The notes: generated by a model from the sequence alone, not told the origin. A stretch of 46,087 nt of DNA from Elusimicrobiota bacterium (GCA_016234805.1 JACRNU010000026.1:1-46087), one strand, 5' to 3'; shown: positions 33,041-42,054, counted from the stretch's first letter. Numbers and translations are program-made.

Positions 33041-33802
33041 TTACTTGGGAAGGGAGAAGGTCTCGGGGTAGGCGATGATGAGGACCGTGACCGGGCCGTC
33101 CTGGGAGTTCACGGAGACCGCGCCGTTGAGGCTCTGGACCACCACGTCGCTGGCCGAGCTCAAGGCCAGGACGCCGAGCTCGCGGTTGGGCGCGGGCCGG
33201 AGCTCCTTGACCTTGAGGGCGTCGGAGGAGGTGATGCACTTGCCGTAGGCGTTGATGAAGTCGGCGCTGGACTCGATCTTGCGGAGCACCGTGGTCAGCA
33301 TGCAGGAGTCCAAGGCTTCCTGGGCCGCGCTCTTGCGGGAGGCCGCCTCATCGCTGGCCCGGCGCACGCGCACCGGGTGGCCGAGGAGCTCGAAGTTGCG
33401 CTGGCGCAGGGAGTAGCTCAGGTCGCGCATGCCCTCGGAGGTGATGGACGCGTCGCCCGTGCGGAGCACGATGCCCATGACCGGCCCTTCCGAGTCCGTG
33501 GCCTCGCGCACGACCCCGGTCTCGGCCTTGATGTTCATGCCGGAGCGGCGGGACACGCCGTCCACGCAGGGCTGGAGGACTTTCACGGCCTCGACCAGGG
33601 AGAACTGCCTGAAGTACTTGCGGTCGAGCAGGCCGCACTCCGGGGTCTCGGCCAGGGCGTCCTTGGCCTCATAAAGGGAAACGGTCCCGGTGACGAGCTT
33701 CGCGAACGCCATGTCGTTCTGGAAGAGGCCTTCGAGGCCCGCGGCCGCGGCAGGGGCGGCGAGGAGAGTGGACGCGAGGACGGCGGAGATCAGCTTCTTC
33801 AT
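33041..33802 (-). CDS. Secreted protein of unknown function
   Basis: The 253-residue protein has a clean signal peptide (MKKLISAVLASTLLAAPAAA, cleavage about residue 21) and four Cys in the mature part (ETPECGLL, LQPCVDG, LDSCML, YGKCITS), which could make two disulfides. A beta-rich end follows (VVVQSLNGAVSVNSQDGPVT). No family is recognised. I start at 33802 rather than the in-frame ATG at 33808, because TATGAT lies six bases before 33802, the spacing seen at several other genes here; the longer form would add Met-Val. Confidence 0.65.
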   Translation of the reverse strand: MKKLISAVLASTLLAAPAAAAGLEGLFQNDMAFAKLVTGTVSLYEAKDALAETPECGLLDRKYFRQFSLVEAVKVLQPCVDGVSRRSGMNIKAETGVVREATDSEGPVMGIVLRTGDASITSEGMRDLSYSLRQRNFELLGHPVRVRRASDEAASRKSAAQEALDSCMLTTVLRKIESSADFINAYGKCITSSDALKVKELRPAPNRELGVLALSSASDVVVQSLNGAVSVNSQDGPVTVLIIAYPETFSLPK

Positions 33803-33808
33803 AACCAT

Positions 33809-33814
33809 ATCATA
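33809..33814 (-). promoter_or_regulatory. -10 element (TANNNT) six bases before ATG
   Basis: TATGAT on the minus strand, six bases before ATG 33802, predicting a leaderless mRNA; no recognisable -35. Confidence 0.4.
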
Positions 33815-33953
33815 CCCCGAGGGCCCATCCCGGGCGTAGGACTCCAGTCAACGGGGGCTATTGATTCAGGTCAACCCGGATTCCCGGCCCTCGTCGGAGA
33901 GGGGAGACGACCGGAGCAGTAGGTGGGCCTTTCGGCCCCAGGAAAGCGCCTCG

Positions 33954-35219
33954 CTAAGGGACCAGGATGCCCGCGATGGTCGCGGTCATGAAGGAAGCCA
34001 GGGACCCGCCGATGAGGGCGCGGATGCCGAGTCTCGCTAGGTCCTGCTTGCGGCCCGGAGCGATGGCTCCGATGCCGCCGATCTGGATGCCGATGGAGAG
34101 GAAGTTGGAGAACCCGCACAGGGCGTAGGTCGCGATAACGTAGGACCTGTACTGGATCGCGTTGACGCCATGGGACTGCACGTACTGCCCCAGATGGGAG
34201 TAGGCCACGAACTCGTTCAAGACCGTCTTCTCGCCCATAAGCTGGCCGATGAAGACGCAGTCGCTCCAGGGCACGCCCATGACCCATGCCAGAGGCGAGA
34301 AGGCCCAGCCCAGGATCTGCTCAAGCCCGATGTCGGGACGGCCGAACCACCCGAGAACGAGGTGCAGGCCTCCGTTGGCCATGGCGATGAGGGCCATGAA
34401 GGCGATGAGCATGGTGCCCACGTTGAGCGCGAGTTGGAGCCCCACCGAGGCTCCGTTGGACGCGGCCTCGATGACGTTGATGCTCGGGTCCTCGTACTCG
34501 AGCTTGACCGTGCCCATGGTCTTGGGCTTGCCCGTCTCAGGGACCATGATCTTGGCCATGACGAGCGCGGCAGGCGCGGACATGACGCTCGCGGCCAGCA
34601 GGTGCCCGGCGATGTCCGGGAAATAGGGCTTGAGCATGCCGACGTAGGCGGCCATGACGCCTCCCGCGACCGTGGCCATGCCGCCAACCATGACGCACAT
34701 GAGCTCGGACTCGGTCATGTCCTCGACATAGGGACGGATGAGGAGGGGGGCCTCGGTCTGGCCCACGAAGATGTTGGCCGAGGCCGAGAGCGACTCCGCT
34801 CCCGAGGTGCCGCAGGTCGCGGCCATGATCTTGGCGAAGAGGAGCACGACCTTCTGCATGACCCCCATGTAGTAGAGGACGGACATGAGCGAGGAGAAGA
34901 AGATGATGGTGGTGAGCACCTGGAAAGCGAAGAAGAAGCCCATGGTGCCCTGCTGGCCGTAGGGGATGGCAAGGGCGCCGAAGACGAACTTGCCTCCCTC
35001 GGTCTGGAAGGAGAGGACCGCGGTGATGACGTCGTTCATGAAGGAGAAGAACCAGCGGCCCGGAGGGGTCCTGAGCACGAGCAGCGCGAAGATGAGCTGA
35101 AGCGCCGAGCCCCAGAAGATGGTGCGCCAGTTGACGGCCTTCTTCTGACGGCACAGCAGCCAGCCGACCGCGACCATGAGGACCGTGCCGAAGATGCTTA
35201 CGACCTGTTGGACGTTCAT
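33954..35219 (-). CDS. Concentrative nucleoside transporter (CNT/NupC family)
   Basis: The 421-residue inner-membrane protein has the usual CNT architecture. There are hydrophobic N-terminal helices (VSIFGTVLMVAVGWLL), an Nucleos_tra2_N-like section and a gate-type middle (MGFFFAFQVLTTIIFFSSLM). GQTEAPLLIRPY corresponds to the conserved G-Q-x-E-A-P-L nucleoside/cation-binding loop, and NEFVAYSHLGQY is the other conserved half-site. Family members take up nucleosides with H+ or Na+. Start chosen at ATG 35219: upstream codons in the same frame have no family similarity, and TACAAT lies six bases before this ATG. It is divergent from the radical-SAM-like gene across 54 bases. It could feed the purine pathway at the window start, but they are 30 kb apart. 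Confidence 0.93.
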   Translation of the reverse strand: MNVQQVVSIFGTVLMVAVGWLLCRQKKAVNWRTIFWGSALQLIFALLVLRTPPGRWFFSFMNDVITAVLSFQTEGGKFVFGALAIPYGQQGTMGFFFAFQVLTTIIFFSSLMSVLYYMGVMQKVVLLFAKIMAATCGTSGAESLSASANIFVGQTEAPLLIRPYVEDMTESELMCVMVGGMATVAGGVMAAYVGMLKPYFPDIAGHLLAASVMSAPAALVMAKIMVPETGKPKTMGTVKLEYEDPSINVIEAASNGASVGLQLALNVGTMLIAFMALIAMANGGLHLVLGWFGRPDIGLEQILGWAFSPLAWVMGVPWSDCVFIGQLMGEKTVLNEFVAYSHLGQYVQSHGVNAIQYRSYVIATYALCGFSNFLSIGIQIGGIGAIAPGRKQDLARLGIRALIGGSLASFMTATIAGILVP

Positions 35220-35225
35220 CGCCAG

Positions 35226-35231
35226 ATTGTA
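35226..35231 (-). promoter_or_regulatory. -10 element (TANNNT) six bases before the CNT gene
   Basis: TACAAT on the minus strand with six bases to ATG 35219; predicts a leaderless transcript. Confidence 0.45.
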
Positions 35232-35261
35232 CACAAAATGCGCCCGGGGTGGAACGTTTGG

Positions 35262-35267
35262 TATCAT
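35262..35267 (+). promoter_or_regulatory. -10 element (TANNNT) six bases before the radical-SAM-like gene
   Basis: TATCAT with six bases to ATG 35274, back to back with the CNT -10 element in a 54-base divergent gap; no ribosome-binding site. Confidence 0.45.
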
Positions 35268-35273
35268 CTCGAC

Positions 35274-36788
35274 ATGCGCCAATGCATCCTCCTCGTGGAA
35301 CTGGTGCCCGACGCGGCCATGCGCAGCAAGCGGGCGATCGCCTATCCCTTCCTGATGGGACTCAGCCGCGCCATCGGGTGGCGGGCCCATTGGCGCGCGG
35401 TCGGGGTGCGCTGGGCCCCCGCCCTCCTGTACTCCCTGCCGCCTCAGGACCTGGAAACCCTGCTCCGGGAGGTCAAGCGCCTCGCGCCCCGGGTCGTGAT
35501 CGTCAACGAGCGCCTGTCCAGGAAGCAGTGGGCCGCCGTCGCGGCCGCCGCTCCCGGCGGCCGGCTCGTCTACTGGGACCTGGGCGAAAGCCTCTTCCAA
35601 CTCGGCGAAACATTCATCCGGCTCGTCCCGGAGGCGCGCTGTGACGCGCTGGAAGACCCCTGCCTACTCGATACGATCGAGCCGGACTATTCCCGCAGGA
35701 TGCTCAACAAGGCTCCCTGGGCCGCGGAGCAGATCATCGAGATCGTGGCCGGCTCGCGGTGCGCCTACCATGCTCCCCTCGACCGCAACCCTTTCTACCG
35801 CCGGCTCCGGAGCCGACCGGCGGTCATGGGCTGCTCCTTCTGCATGCGGGACGACCCACGGAGCGCGCTGTGGAACGTCCGGGACACGGTGGCCTTCGCG
35901 GTCAGGCAGATCGCGGCCCTATGCCGCCGGCGGCCCACGCCCGGCGTCGAGAAGCACCTCAGCCTCTGCGGCTTCGAGCTCTGGAGGCGCTTGCCGGAGC
36001 TGGTCCGCTCCCTGGCCCGGCAAGGGGTCCGCGGGGTGGAGCTCAACCTCATGCCGCGGCTCGACGAGGTGCTCAAGGCGCGCGGAGCCATCGGACGCTG
36101 CCTGCCGCTGATGGCCAAGAGAGGCATGACGCTGCGCATCAACGGTCTGGGCGTGGAGAATTTCTCGCCGGACGAGAACCTGCGCCTGAACAAGGGTCTC
36201 ACGGCGGAGCAGGTCCATGAGGCGACCGCCTTCCTGATCAAGACCAACCGCCGCTGGCCCGAGCATTTCCGCCTGCCGTACGGAGGATTGGGCATGATCC
36301 TCTTCACCCCCTGGACCAGGCTGGAGGACCTGCGGGTCAACCTCGACCACATCGAGCGCTGCCCCCTGATCGACCGCCCCTTCGCGCTCAGCCGGAGATT
36401 GATGCTCTTCCGGGACCGTCCCATCACGCTCCTCGCCCAACGGGACGGCCTTCTGGCCAAGGCGGGCGAGAGCATCTTCTACAACGCCGGGTGCAAAGTC
36501 GCCCTCGATCAGGACGAGCTCCCTTGGCGCTTCGCCCACCCGGAGATCGGGATCCTGTGGCAGCTCGCCCGCAGGCTGTCCTCCGACCGCTACAACCTTC
36601 CGGAGGACGATCCCGCCAGGCGGCTGGCCGAGGCGTTCATCCGGGAGTCCCCGCCCGGGCCGTTCGACCCACTGCCGCTCTTCCGCGAAGCCATCGGCCT
36701 GGTCGAGCGCCAGCCGGGCCTCAAGTCAGCGGTCGCGCTGCTCGGCATGCTCCGGCGCGACCGAGCGCTATCGCAGGGTCATGGTTGA
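35274..36788 (+). CDS. B12-binding/radical-SAM-like protein with a degenerate cluster motif
   Basis: The 504-residue protein has an N-terminal alpha/beta region similar in layout to cobalamin-binding domains (CILLVELVPDAAMRSKRAI, LAPRVVIVNERLS). A TIM-barrel-like section follows with KHLSLCGFELWRRLPELV and ENFSPDENLRLNKGLTAEQV; the latter matches the E-S-x-x-x-x-x-L-x-x-x-N-K-G segment of B12-type radical SAM enzymes. Where CxxxCxxC is expected the protein has A183-V-M-G-C187-S-F-C190, so the first cluster Cys is missing. It may be inactive, use another ligand, or have a different role. It overlaps the following TPR gene by eight bases. The assignment is from pattern only and could be wrong in detail. 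Confidence 0.65.
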   Translation: MRQCILLVELVPDAAMRSKRAIAYPFLMGLSRAIGWRAHWRAVGVRWAPALLYSLPPQDLETLLREVKRLAPRVVIVNERLSRKQWAAVAAAAPGGRLVYWDLGESLFQLGETFIRLVPEARCDALEDPCLLDTIEPDYSRRMLNKAPWAAEQIIEIVAGSRCAYHAPLDRNPFYRRLRSRPAVMGCSFCMRDDPRSALWNVRDTVAFAVRQIAALCRRRPTPGVEKHLSLCGFELWRRLPELVRSLARQGVRGVELNLMPRLDEVLKARGAIGRCLPLMAKRGMTLRINGLGVENFSPDENLRLNKGLTAEQVHEATAFLIKTNRRWPEHFRLPYGGLGMILFTPWTRLEDLRVNLDHIERCPLIDRPFALSRRLMLFRDRPITLLAQRDGLLAKAGESIFYNAGCKVALDQDELPWRFAHPEIGILWQLARRLSSDRYNLPEDDPARRLAEAFIRESPPGPFDPLPLFREAIGLVERQPGLKSAVALLGMLRRDRALSQGHG

Positions 36789-38727
36789 GGGCCCTTTCTC
36801 CGAGGTCGAGTCCCTGCTTTCGGCCGGACGCATCCCGGAGGCGGTCAGGGCGCTCAAGAGTTCCTCCGTCTCGGCGCCGGCGTGGGAGGCGTTCCTCTGG
36901 CTGGGGCGCATCGAGGAGAATCGCGGCAGGACGAAGGAAGCCGAGGCCGCTTTCCTCAAGGCCCTGGCCGCGGGCCCGCGAGCCTCGGCCCCTGAGATCG
37001 AGTTCGCCCGGTTCCTCGAGCGGCAGGGCAGGCACGAAGCGGCGTTGACCCGGCTCCTGGCCGCCTTGGCCCGGGACAAGACCTCCTGCGAGATCCCTCT
37101 GGCCCTGGGGCGGCTCTACGCCAAGATGGGGCGCCTGGATGAAGCCCGGAAAAGCCTGCGCCAAGCCGCGCAAGCCGGCGCGGCATCCCCGCTCTCGACG
37201 GTCGCCTCATCACTCGCCTGTGTCCTGCAGGCCCGCGGACACCTCAAGGCGGGACGCTTCAAGGCCGCGTCTCTCGCCCTGCGCAAGGCTGGAGCCCGCA
37301 CGCCCATGGAAGCGGCTGCCGCGGAGATGGAGTTCGCCCGGCTGCTCGAGGACCGCGACCTGCTGCAAGAGTCCCGGGCACGCCTCACACGCGCCCGAAA
37401 GCTGGGGGGGCCTTCCAACGAGATCCAGTGCGCCTTGAGCCGGGTGTACGCCAAGATGGGCCGCATGGCCGCGGCCAAGGCGAGCTGGCGCAGGGGCGCG
37501 CGGTCCGGCCAGGGATCCGCCACCCCGCTCGGCCAAGCCCGCCTTCCGGTCCTTCAGGTCCGGTCCCTCATCAAGGCCGGCCGCTTCCCAGCCGCGGCAA
37601 AGGCCCTGAGGGGGATCAGCGGCCCAGCGCTCGAGGAGATCCTGCACGAGTGGCCCGAGATCTTCTCGGGCCTGCTCTGCGGGGGCGACTATCGCGCGGC
37701 CTTCCGCTTCGCCGAAGCCATGCTCAAGAAGTCCGTGAGGATGTCCTACTCCAACGTCTTCCTTTGGCCGTGGTGGCGCAAGGTCTCCTCCCGCAACTCG
37801 CCCCGGAAGATGGCGTTCTGCGCCAAGGAACTCGAGCTCGTCCGGAAGGCTTCGGCCGGCGGGGGGTTCCAGGGCTGGTTCGCGTATTGCCGCGGCGTGC
37901 TCCTGCACAGCCTGGGCCGGAACGCGGAGGCCATGGCCGCGTACGAGGTGGTCAAGAGCCTGCGGCCGGCGCGGTACTCCATCCTGCATCATCCCTTTGT
38001 GATGAACCGCCTGCTGGCGCGCGATTTCAAGGGGACGATCGCGGCGTGCCGGGCCCGCCTGGCCCTGGTGCCGGATTACTGGTGGTTCCAATGCCGGCTG
38101 GCCGAGGCGCTCATGGGCTGGGGCGACATCCCGGGAGGGCTCAAGGAGTTCGAACTCGCCGAGGCCGCCAAGGACCCTCACGCGCGCCAATCGATCATCA
38201 CTTGGCACGGAGAAGCCCTTCTATGGGCGGGCGAGTACCGGCGCGCCCTGTCCAAGTTCGACGAAGCCGTGGCCCTCGGGGCCGAGGTCTGGGTCCATTG
38301 CTGGCGCGGAGCAGCCCACCTGAAGCTCGGGGAACTCAAGAAGGCTCTGCCGGACCTCGACCAAGCCATCAAGAGGGACCCCCAGGATCTCGAGGCGTAC
38401 CTCTGGCGGGGGGAAGCCTACAGGCTCATGGGGCGCCCTGCCCGGGCCCTGCGGGACCTCGATCGGGCCATCGCCCTGGATCCGAAATTCGTCTGGGGGC
38501 ACTTCAATCGGGCGTTGGCAAGACACGCCATGGGAGACACGAAGGCCGTGGCCGAGGATTTCGCGAAGATCCCGGAAGAAGTCATCGCCGCCATCCGCGG
38601 CAGCCGCAAGACCGGGACCCCGGGACCGCGGGAGATGCGCAGGGTCCTGGAGGCCGGGCTGGAGCGGGCCAAAGGCATCCGCCGTCCGGAGACCTACCTC
38701 AACTCCATCTGGATGGGACGTCCGTAA
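36781..38727 (+). CDS. TPR protein with an internal 110-residue duplication
   Basis: The 648-residue protein has no signal peptide. The N-terminal part contains two copies of a block about 110 residues apart: EFARFLE (74-80) and EFARLLE (184-190), LYAKMGR (112-118) and VYAKMGR (222-228), and LKAGRF (155-160) and IKAGRF (264-269). After a middle region rich in Trp and Arg come canonical TPRs (AAHLKLGELKKALPDLDQAI, GEAYRLMGRPARALRDLDRA). It starts within the last codons of the radical-SAM-like gene, so both are translated together and may act together. It converges with the spermidine-synthase-like gene four bases after its stop. TPRs imply protein binding; the partner is unknown. Confidence 0.8.
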   Translation: MVEGPFSEVESLLSAGRIPEAVRALKSSSVSAPAWEAFLWLGRIEENRGRTKEAEAAFLKALAAGPRASAPEIEFARFLERQGRHEAALTRLLAALARDKTSCEIPLALGRLYAKMGRLDEARKSLRQAAQAGAASPLSTVASSLACVLQARGHLKAGRFKAASLALRKAGARTPMEAAAAEMEFARLLEDRDLLQESRARLTRARKLGGPSNEIQCALSRVYAKMGRMAAAKASWRRGARSGQGSATPLGQARLPVLQVRSLIKAGRFPAAAKALRGISGPALEEILHEWPEIFSGLLCGGDYRAAFRFAEAMLKKSVRMSYSNVFLWPWWRKVSSRNSPRKMAFCAKELELVRKASAGGGFQGWFAYCRGVLLHSLGRNAEAMAAYEVVKSLRPARYSILHHPFVMNRLLARDFKGTIAACRARLALVPDYWWFQCRLAEALMGWGDIPGGLKEFELAEAAKDPHARQSIITWHGEALLWAGEYRRALSKFDEAVALGAEVWVHCWRGAAHLKLGELKKALPDLDQAIKRDPQDLEAYLWRGEAYRLMGRPARALRDLDRAIALDPKFVWGHFNRALARHAMGDTKAVAEDFAKIPEEVIAAIRGSRKTGTPGPREMRRVLEAGLERAKGIRRPETYLNSIWMGRP

Positions 38728-38731
38728 AGAC

Positions 38732-39406
38732 TCAGGGCTTCCGCGTCGAGAGCCATATCTTGTTGTGGCTGCCCTTGCCCTTCCTGCCCCGGGTGTGCAC
38801 CTCTTCCACGGAGAACCCGGCCTTGCGCAGGCGCGCGACGTAGGAGCGGTCCGCCTGGCAGGACCACTGGGCCAGGATGCCGCGGTCGCGCAGGGCCGCG
38901 GCCGCGGCCTCCAGGCCGAGGTCCGAGTAGAGCCAGTCATTGGCCTTCGAGGTGAATCCCCGGGGACCATTGTCCACGTCCAGCAGCACGGCGTCGAAGG
39001 CCCGGCGACGGGCCTTGAGCGTGTCCGCCACATCCTCCACCCTGAGCTCGACGCGGCCGTCCCGGAGAGGGTGCTCGGCCAGATGGCCGAGTGAGTCGCG
39101 GTTCCACCGGACCACGGCGGGCACCAACTCGGCCACGACCAGCCTGGCGCCGGGTCCCAGCCGACGCAACGCGGCGGCCAGGGTGAATCCCATGCCGAGG
39201 CCTCCCACAAGCAGGACGGGCTTCTCGAGCAAAGGCAGCCTCGCGCAGGTCAGGTCGGCCAGTTCGTCCTCCGACCCGTGGGCGAGGCTGTTCATGAGCT
39301 CGCCCCCGTTGGCCCGCATGGAGAATTCCGCCCCGCGCTGGTAGAGCTGCAGCTCTCCGGTGTCGCCGGGGATAGCCGCGGTGTCGAGCAATCGCCAGGG
39401 GATCAT
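38732..39406 (-). CDS. Spermidine synthase-like class I methyltransferase-fold protein
   Basis: The 224-residue protein has the Rossmann core of the polyamine synthase family: PVLLVGGLGMGFTLAAALRR (nucleotide-binding loop, about 63-82), LVVAELVPAVVRW (acidic residue after strand 2), RVELRVEDVADTL and FDAVLLDVDNGP. The N-terminal beta-barrel of true spermidine synthases is reduced to about 40 residues, so it may modify a different substrate. Many such short homologues are annotated only by fold. The start is ATG 39406, overlapping the O-antigen ligase-like gene stop in an ATGA arrangement. It is the last gene of a four-gene minus-strand unit. Confidence 0.8.
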   Translation of the reverse strand: MIPWRLLDTAAIPGDTGELQLYQRGAEFSMRANGGELMNSLAHGSEDELADLTCARLPLLEKPVLLVGGLGMGFTLAAALRRLGPGARLVVAELVPAVVRWNRDSLGHLAEHPLRDGRVELRVEDVADTLKARRRAFDAVLLDVDNGPRGFTSKANDWLYSDLGLEAAAAALRDRGILAQWSCQADRSYVARLRKAGFSVEEVHTRGRKGKGSHNKIWLSTRKP

Positions 39407-41175
39407 GGTCCCGCCGCGGAATTGCTGAAGCTCGAGACCCGGGCCAGCTCCGCCGCGGCCCGCTCCTCCTCGACGCGGTCCCCCATGGCCCGGGCTGCCT
39501 CGACCTGCCGGCTCAGGGCATAGGGATGCATGCGGTCCAGGGAAGACGCTGTCTTGAGCTCGGCGAGAGCCTGCGGCAGGAGGGAGCGGTCGAAGGTCAG
39601 CCCGCCGAAGAGGAGCATCGTGCCGGTCATTTCCCTGGCCTGGGGATTGCCCGGATGCCGCGCCGCGGCCCTGCGAGCGATCCCCAGCGCGGTCTCGGCA
39701 AAGGCGCGGGCCTCGTCTTTCGGCGCGGCCTGGGCCGCCTGAACGAGGGCCGAGCACAGCCCGATCTCGTGGTTCAGGCGGCCAGGCGCCAAGGACGCGG
39801 CCCGTGAAGCCGAAACCACGGCTTCGCGCACACGGCCTAGCGCGAGGGAGCGCTTGGAGGACGCGAGCGCGCCATCCGCTGCCGCGAGAAGGCAGAACGC
39901 GGCCAGCGCGGCCAGGGACGCGGCCGAAAATGCGAACCGGCGGACAGGGCCGGCGGCCTCTGCCCTGGGACCGCACGAGCCCGCGAGCCACGCGGCCAGC
40001 AGGCACCCTTCGAACGGCACCGGGTTGAACTTCGAAGCCACGAAGAACGCGGCCAGGCCGCCTGCCGCGGCCGCGGCCCGATCGCGGCACGCGCCGGACA
40101 GGCCCTTCGAAGCCTCGAACGCGAGGGCCGCCTGAAGCCAGAGGTAGATCAGCAGGCCCCCGAAGCCGAGGGTCGCGGCCGCCTGGAACAGGTCGTTATG
40201 CGCGCTGGACTGCAGGGTCTTGAAGTCGCGCGTGAACTCGACGAACTCCTCGGTCCGGAACTTCCGCAGCGCGAGCATGTAATTGTCAGGGCCGAAGCCG
40301 GTCGCGGGCCGCTCCATCACGCCCGCCGCCGCCGCCTTCCACAACGCGGGGCGCATGGAGTCCGAACTGCGGCGGTTCATGGTGATGACGCCCCCGGCCG
40401 CAGCCAAGAGGACCGCGAGGACCGCGGCCCAGCGACGCTCGCGCTGCCCGATCCGGCCCGATGCCGCGAGCCAAAGGCCTCCCCCCGCAGCCGCGGCAAG
40501 CCACGCCCCTCGCGACTGGGTCAGCAGGATCGCGCAGACCAGCCCCGCGGCCGCGGCCCCTGAGGCTCGGCTGGCCTGGGCCTTCCACCGCCAGAGGCAG
40601 ACCGGCAGCAGGGCAGCCCCGATCGTGCCGAAGAACGAAGGGTGTCCGCTCAGACCCAGGACCCGGCCGCTCATCAGCCCCCAGGGAGGCTTCACCCACC
40701 CCGCGGCCTGGATCGCGGCGCATGCCGCGGCCAAGCCGGCCGCGAAGACCAGGGCTGAAAGCCCGTCCTCAGCCGCGGCATCGTCGACCGAGGCTCCGAG
40801 CCAATAGGCGAGGGCATAGAAGACGAGTTCCAGGACGCCATAGTAGGGCTGCCGGGCCTCGCCCCAGAAAGACTGGAAGGGGTCGACTGAAAATACCGTG
40901 GACGCCGCGGCACAACCCAGAAGGGCCAGGATGGGAGCGGAGAGCGCCGCTTTCCGGGCCCGCGGCACGGACATCCAGGCCGCGGCCAGTCCCGCCGCGG
41001 CCACGACCGATTTCGGGGTGAAGGTGGGGTTCAAGAGTCCGGGCCAGAGCGCCAGGACCCCTCCGGCCAGAGCGATCCTCTGGCCCCAGAGCAGGCCCGC
41101 CGGCAAAGCCGCCGGAACAGGCTGCGACGGGTCGCGGGGGAAGACTCCGGGGTTCTTGGTTTTTCGAGCGGCCAT
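39403..41175 (-). CDS. O-antigen ligase-like membrane protein with C-terminal TPR region
   Basis: The 590-residue protein has about ten or more hydrophobic helices in the first 400 residues. The Wzy_C/O-antigen ligase core shows ILLTQSRGAWLAAAAGG, RPALWKAAAAGVMERPATGF and SSAHNDLFQAAATLGFGG, the periplasmic His-containing segment typical of WaaL/Wzy relatives. The last 180 residues are TPR-like (SLALGRVREAVVSASRAASL, RMHPYALSRQVEAARAMGD). The family ligates or polymerises glycans on the periplasmic side. It starts six bases after the stop of the propeller-like gene. The polymer it acts on cannot be told from sequence; glycosylation of a protein is an alternative. Confidence 0.87.
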   Translation of the reverse strand: MAARKTKNPGVFPRDPSQPVPAALPAGLLWGQRIALAGGVLALWPGLLNPTFTPKSVVAAAGLAAAWMSVPRARKAALSAPILALLGCAAASTVFSVDPFQSFWGEARQPYYGVLELVFYALAYWLGASVDDAAAEDGLSALVFAAGLAAACAAIQAAGWVKPPWGLMSGRVLGLSGHPSFFGTIGAALLPVCLWRWKAQASRASGAAAAGLVCAILLTQSRGAWLAAAAGGGLWLAASGRIGQRERRWAAVLAVLLAAAGGVITMNRRSSDSMRPALWKAAAAGVMERPATGFGPDNYMLALRKFRTEEFVEFTRDFKTLQSSAHNDLFQAAATLGFGGLLIYLWLQAALAFEASKGLSGACRDRAAAAAGGLAAFFVASKFNPVPFEGCLLAAWLAGSCGPRAEAAGPVRRFAFSAASLAALAAFCLLAAADGALASSKRSLALGRVREAVVSASRAASLAPGRLNHEIGLCSALVQAAQAAPKDEARAFAETALGIARRAAARHPGNPQAREMTGTMLLFGGLTFDRSLLPQALAELKTASSLDRMHPYALSRQVEAARAMGDRVEEERAAAELARVSSFSNSAAGP

Positions 41176-41181
41176 GGACGA

Positions 41182-42054
41182 CTAGGACCGGAAGATATTG
41201 TCCACCTTCAAGAGTTCCTGGCGGGTTTCGGAGAGGATGTAGAGGCCGTCGTGGCGCAGGCCCAGCGTGCCCGAGACCTTGGACAACAGCCTGACGAGCC
41301 TGCCCTCGAGATAGACGTACACCGCGTCTTCGGTCGAGAGGAAGAGGGCGCGGCGGCCGGAGTCGTACGCCATGGACCGCACCCCGGGCCTCGTGGGCAG
41401 GTAGAGCACGGGCACGACCCTCTTCCCGAATTCAACCTTATAAACGCCGCCAAAGGCGGCGAAGAAGAACCCGTCATCGGTCCCGGCCACGGCCCCGATC
41501 TCGCCCGGGAAGGTGAACAGCTTGGAGTAGGAGCCGCCCTTGGCGACCATGTAGACCGCCCAGGTCCTCGTGGAGACCGCGGGCCCGAAGAGGATGAGGC
41601 GGTCCGCCGCGATCCTCTCCACCCGCATCTTCGCGGACGGCAGTCTGACCCGGTCCTGCACCGCTCCGCCCGAGACATAGCCCAGCCTGTCCCCGCGAAC
41701 GGTCACGACCAACCCATCCGGCGTGGCGGCGAAAGAGGTCACGCCGGGGTCCGGGGCGGTCAGCAGCGGACGGTTGGCCCGGACCTCGACGATGTTGCCG
41801 CCCCATCCGACATAGAGGCCGCCGATGGAATCGCTCGCGAGCGAGGGCCTGGAAGCGACGACCCCGGGGGTCCCTGAGCGGACCACGGACGAGACCAAGG
41901 GCTTGCCCAGTTTTTCCAGAGCCTGGGACTCCGGCACAGCGTCCGCGCCGCCGCTCATCAGGACCTTGGCCGCGATGACCAGGATCACGACCGCGGGGAT
42001 GGCCATGAGCGGGACGGCCAGGGCGATCAGCGGCTTCTTGAGTCGCTCGTCCAT
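41182..42054 (-). CDS. Membrane-anchored beta-propeller-like protein
   Basis: The 290-residue protein has an N-terminal transmembrane helix (LIALAVPLMAIPAVVILVIA, about 9-28), then repeated short beta-strand blocks with Asp/Gly turns (SDSIGGLYVGWGGNIVEVRA, GTDDGFFFAAFGGVYKVEFG, YDSGRRALFLSTEDAVYVYL), resembling propeller blades. No enzymatic motif is visible. The ATG shares its A with the upstream TGA (TGATG at 42056-42052), so it is coupled to the secreted coiled-coil gene. It could be a periplasmic scaffold or sensor of the same export or surface system as its neighbours. Confidence 0.7.
   Translation of the reverse strand: MDERLKKPLIALAVPLMAIPAVVILVIAAKVLMSGGADAVPESQALEKLGKPLVSSVVRSGTPGVVASRPSLASDSIGGLYVGWGGNIVEVRANRPLLTAPDPGVTSFAATPDGLVVTVRGDRLGYVSGGAVQDRVRLPSAKMRVERIAADRLILFGPAVSTRTWAVYMVAKGGSYSKLFTFPGEIGAVAGTDDGFFFAAFGGVYKVEFGKRVVPVLYLPTRPGVRSMAYDSGRRALFLSTEDAVYVYLEGRLVRLLSKVSGTLGLRHDGLYILSETRQELLKVDNIFRS

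Noticed and set aside
33925..33938. GGGCC-TTTC-GGCCC hairpin beyond the CNT stop, considered as a terminator
   Set aside because: Short stem and no T-run on the minus strand.
34170..35273. A long 5' extension of the radical-SAM-like gene
   Set aside because: This part is antisense to the CNT transporter, is His/Glu/Gly-rich without motifs, and a -10 element with ATG lies at 35262-35276.
38732..39406. Calling this gene speE
   Set aside because: The N-terminal domain of spermidine synthase is mostly absent and the active-site residues for polyamine binding cannot be confirmed.
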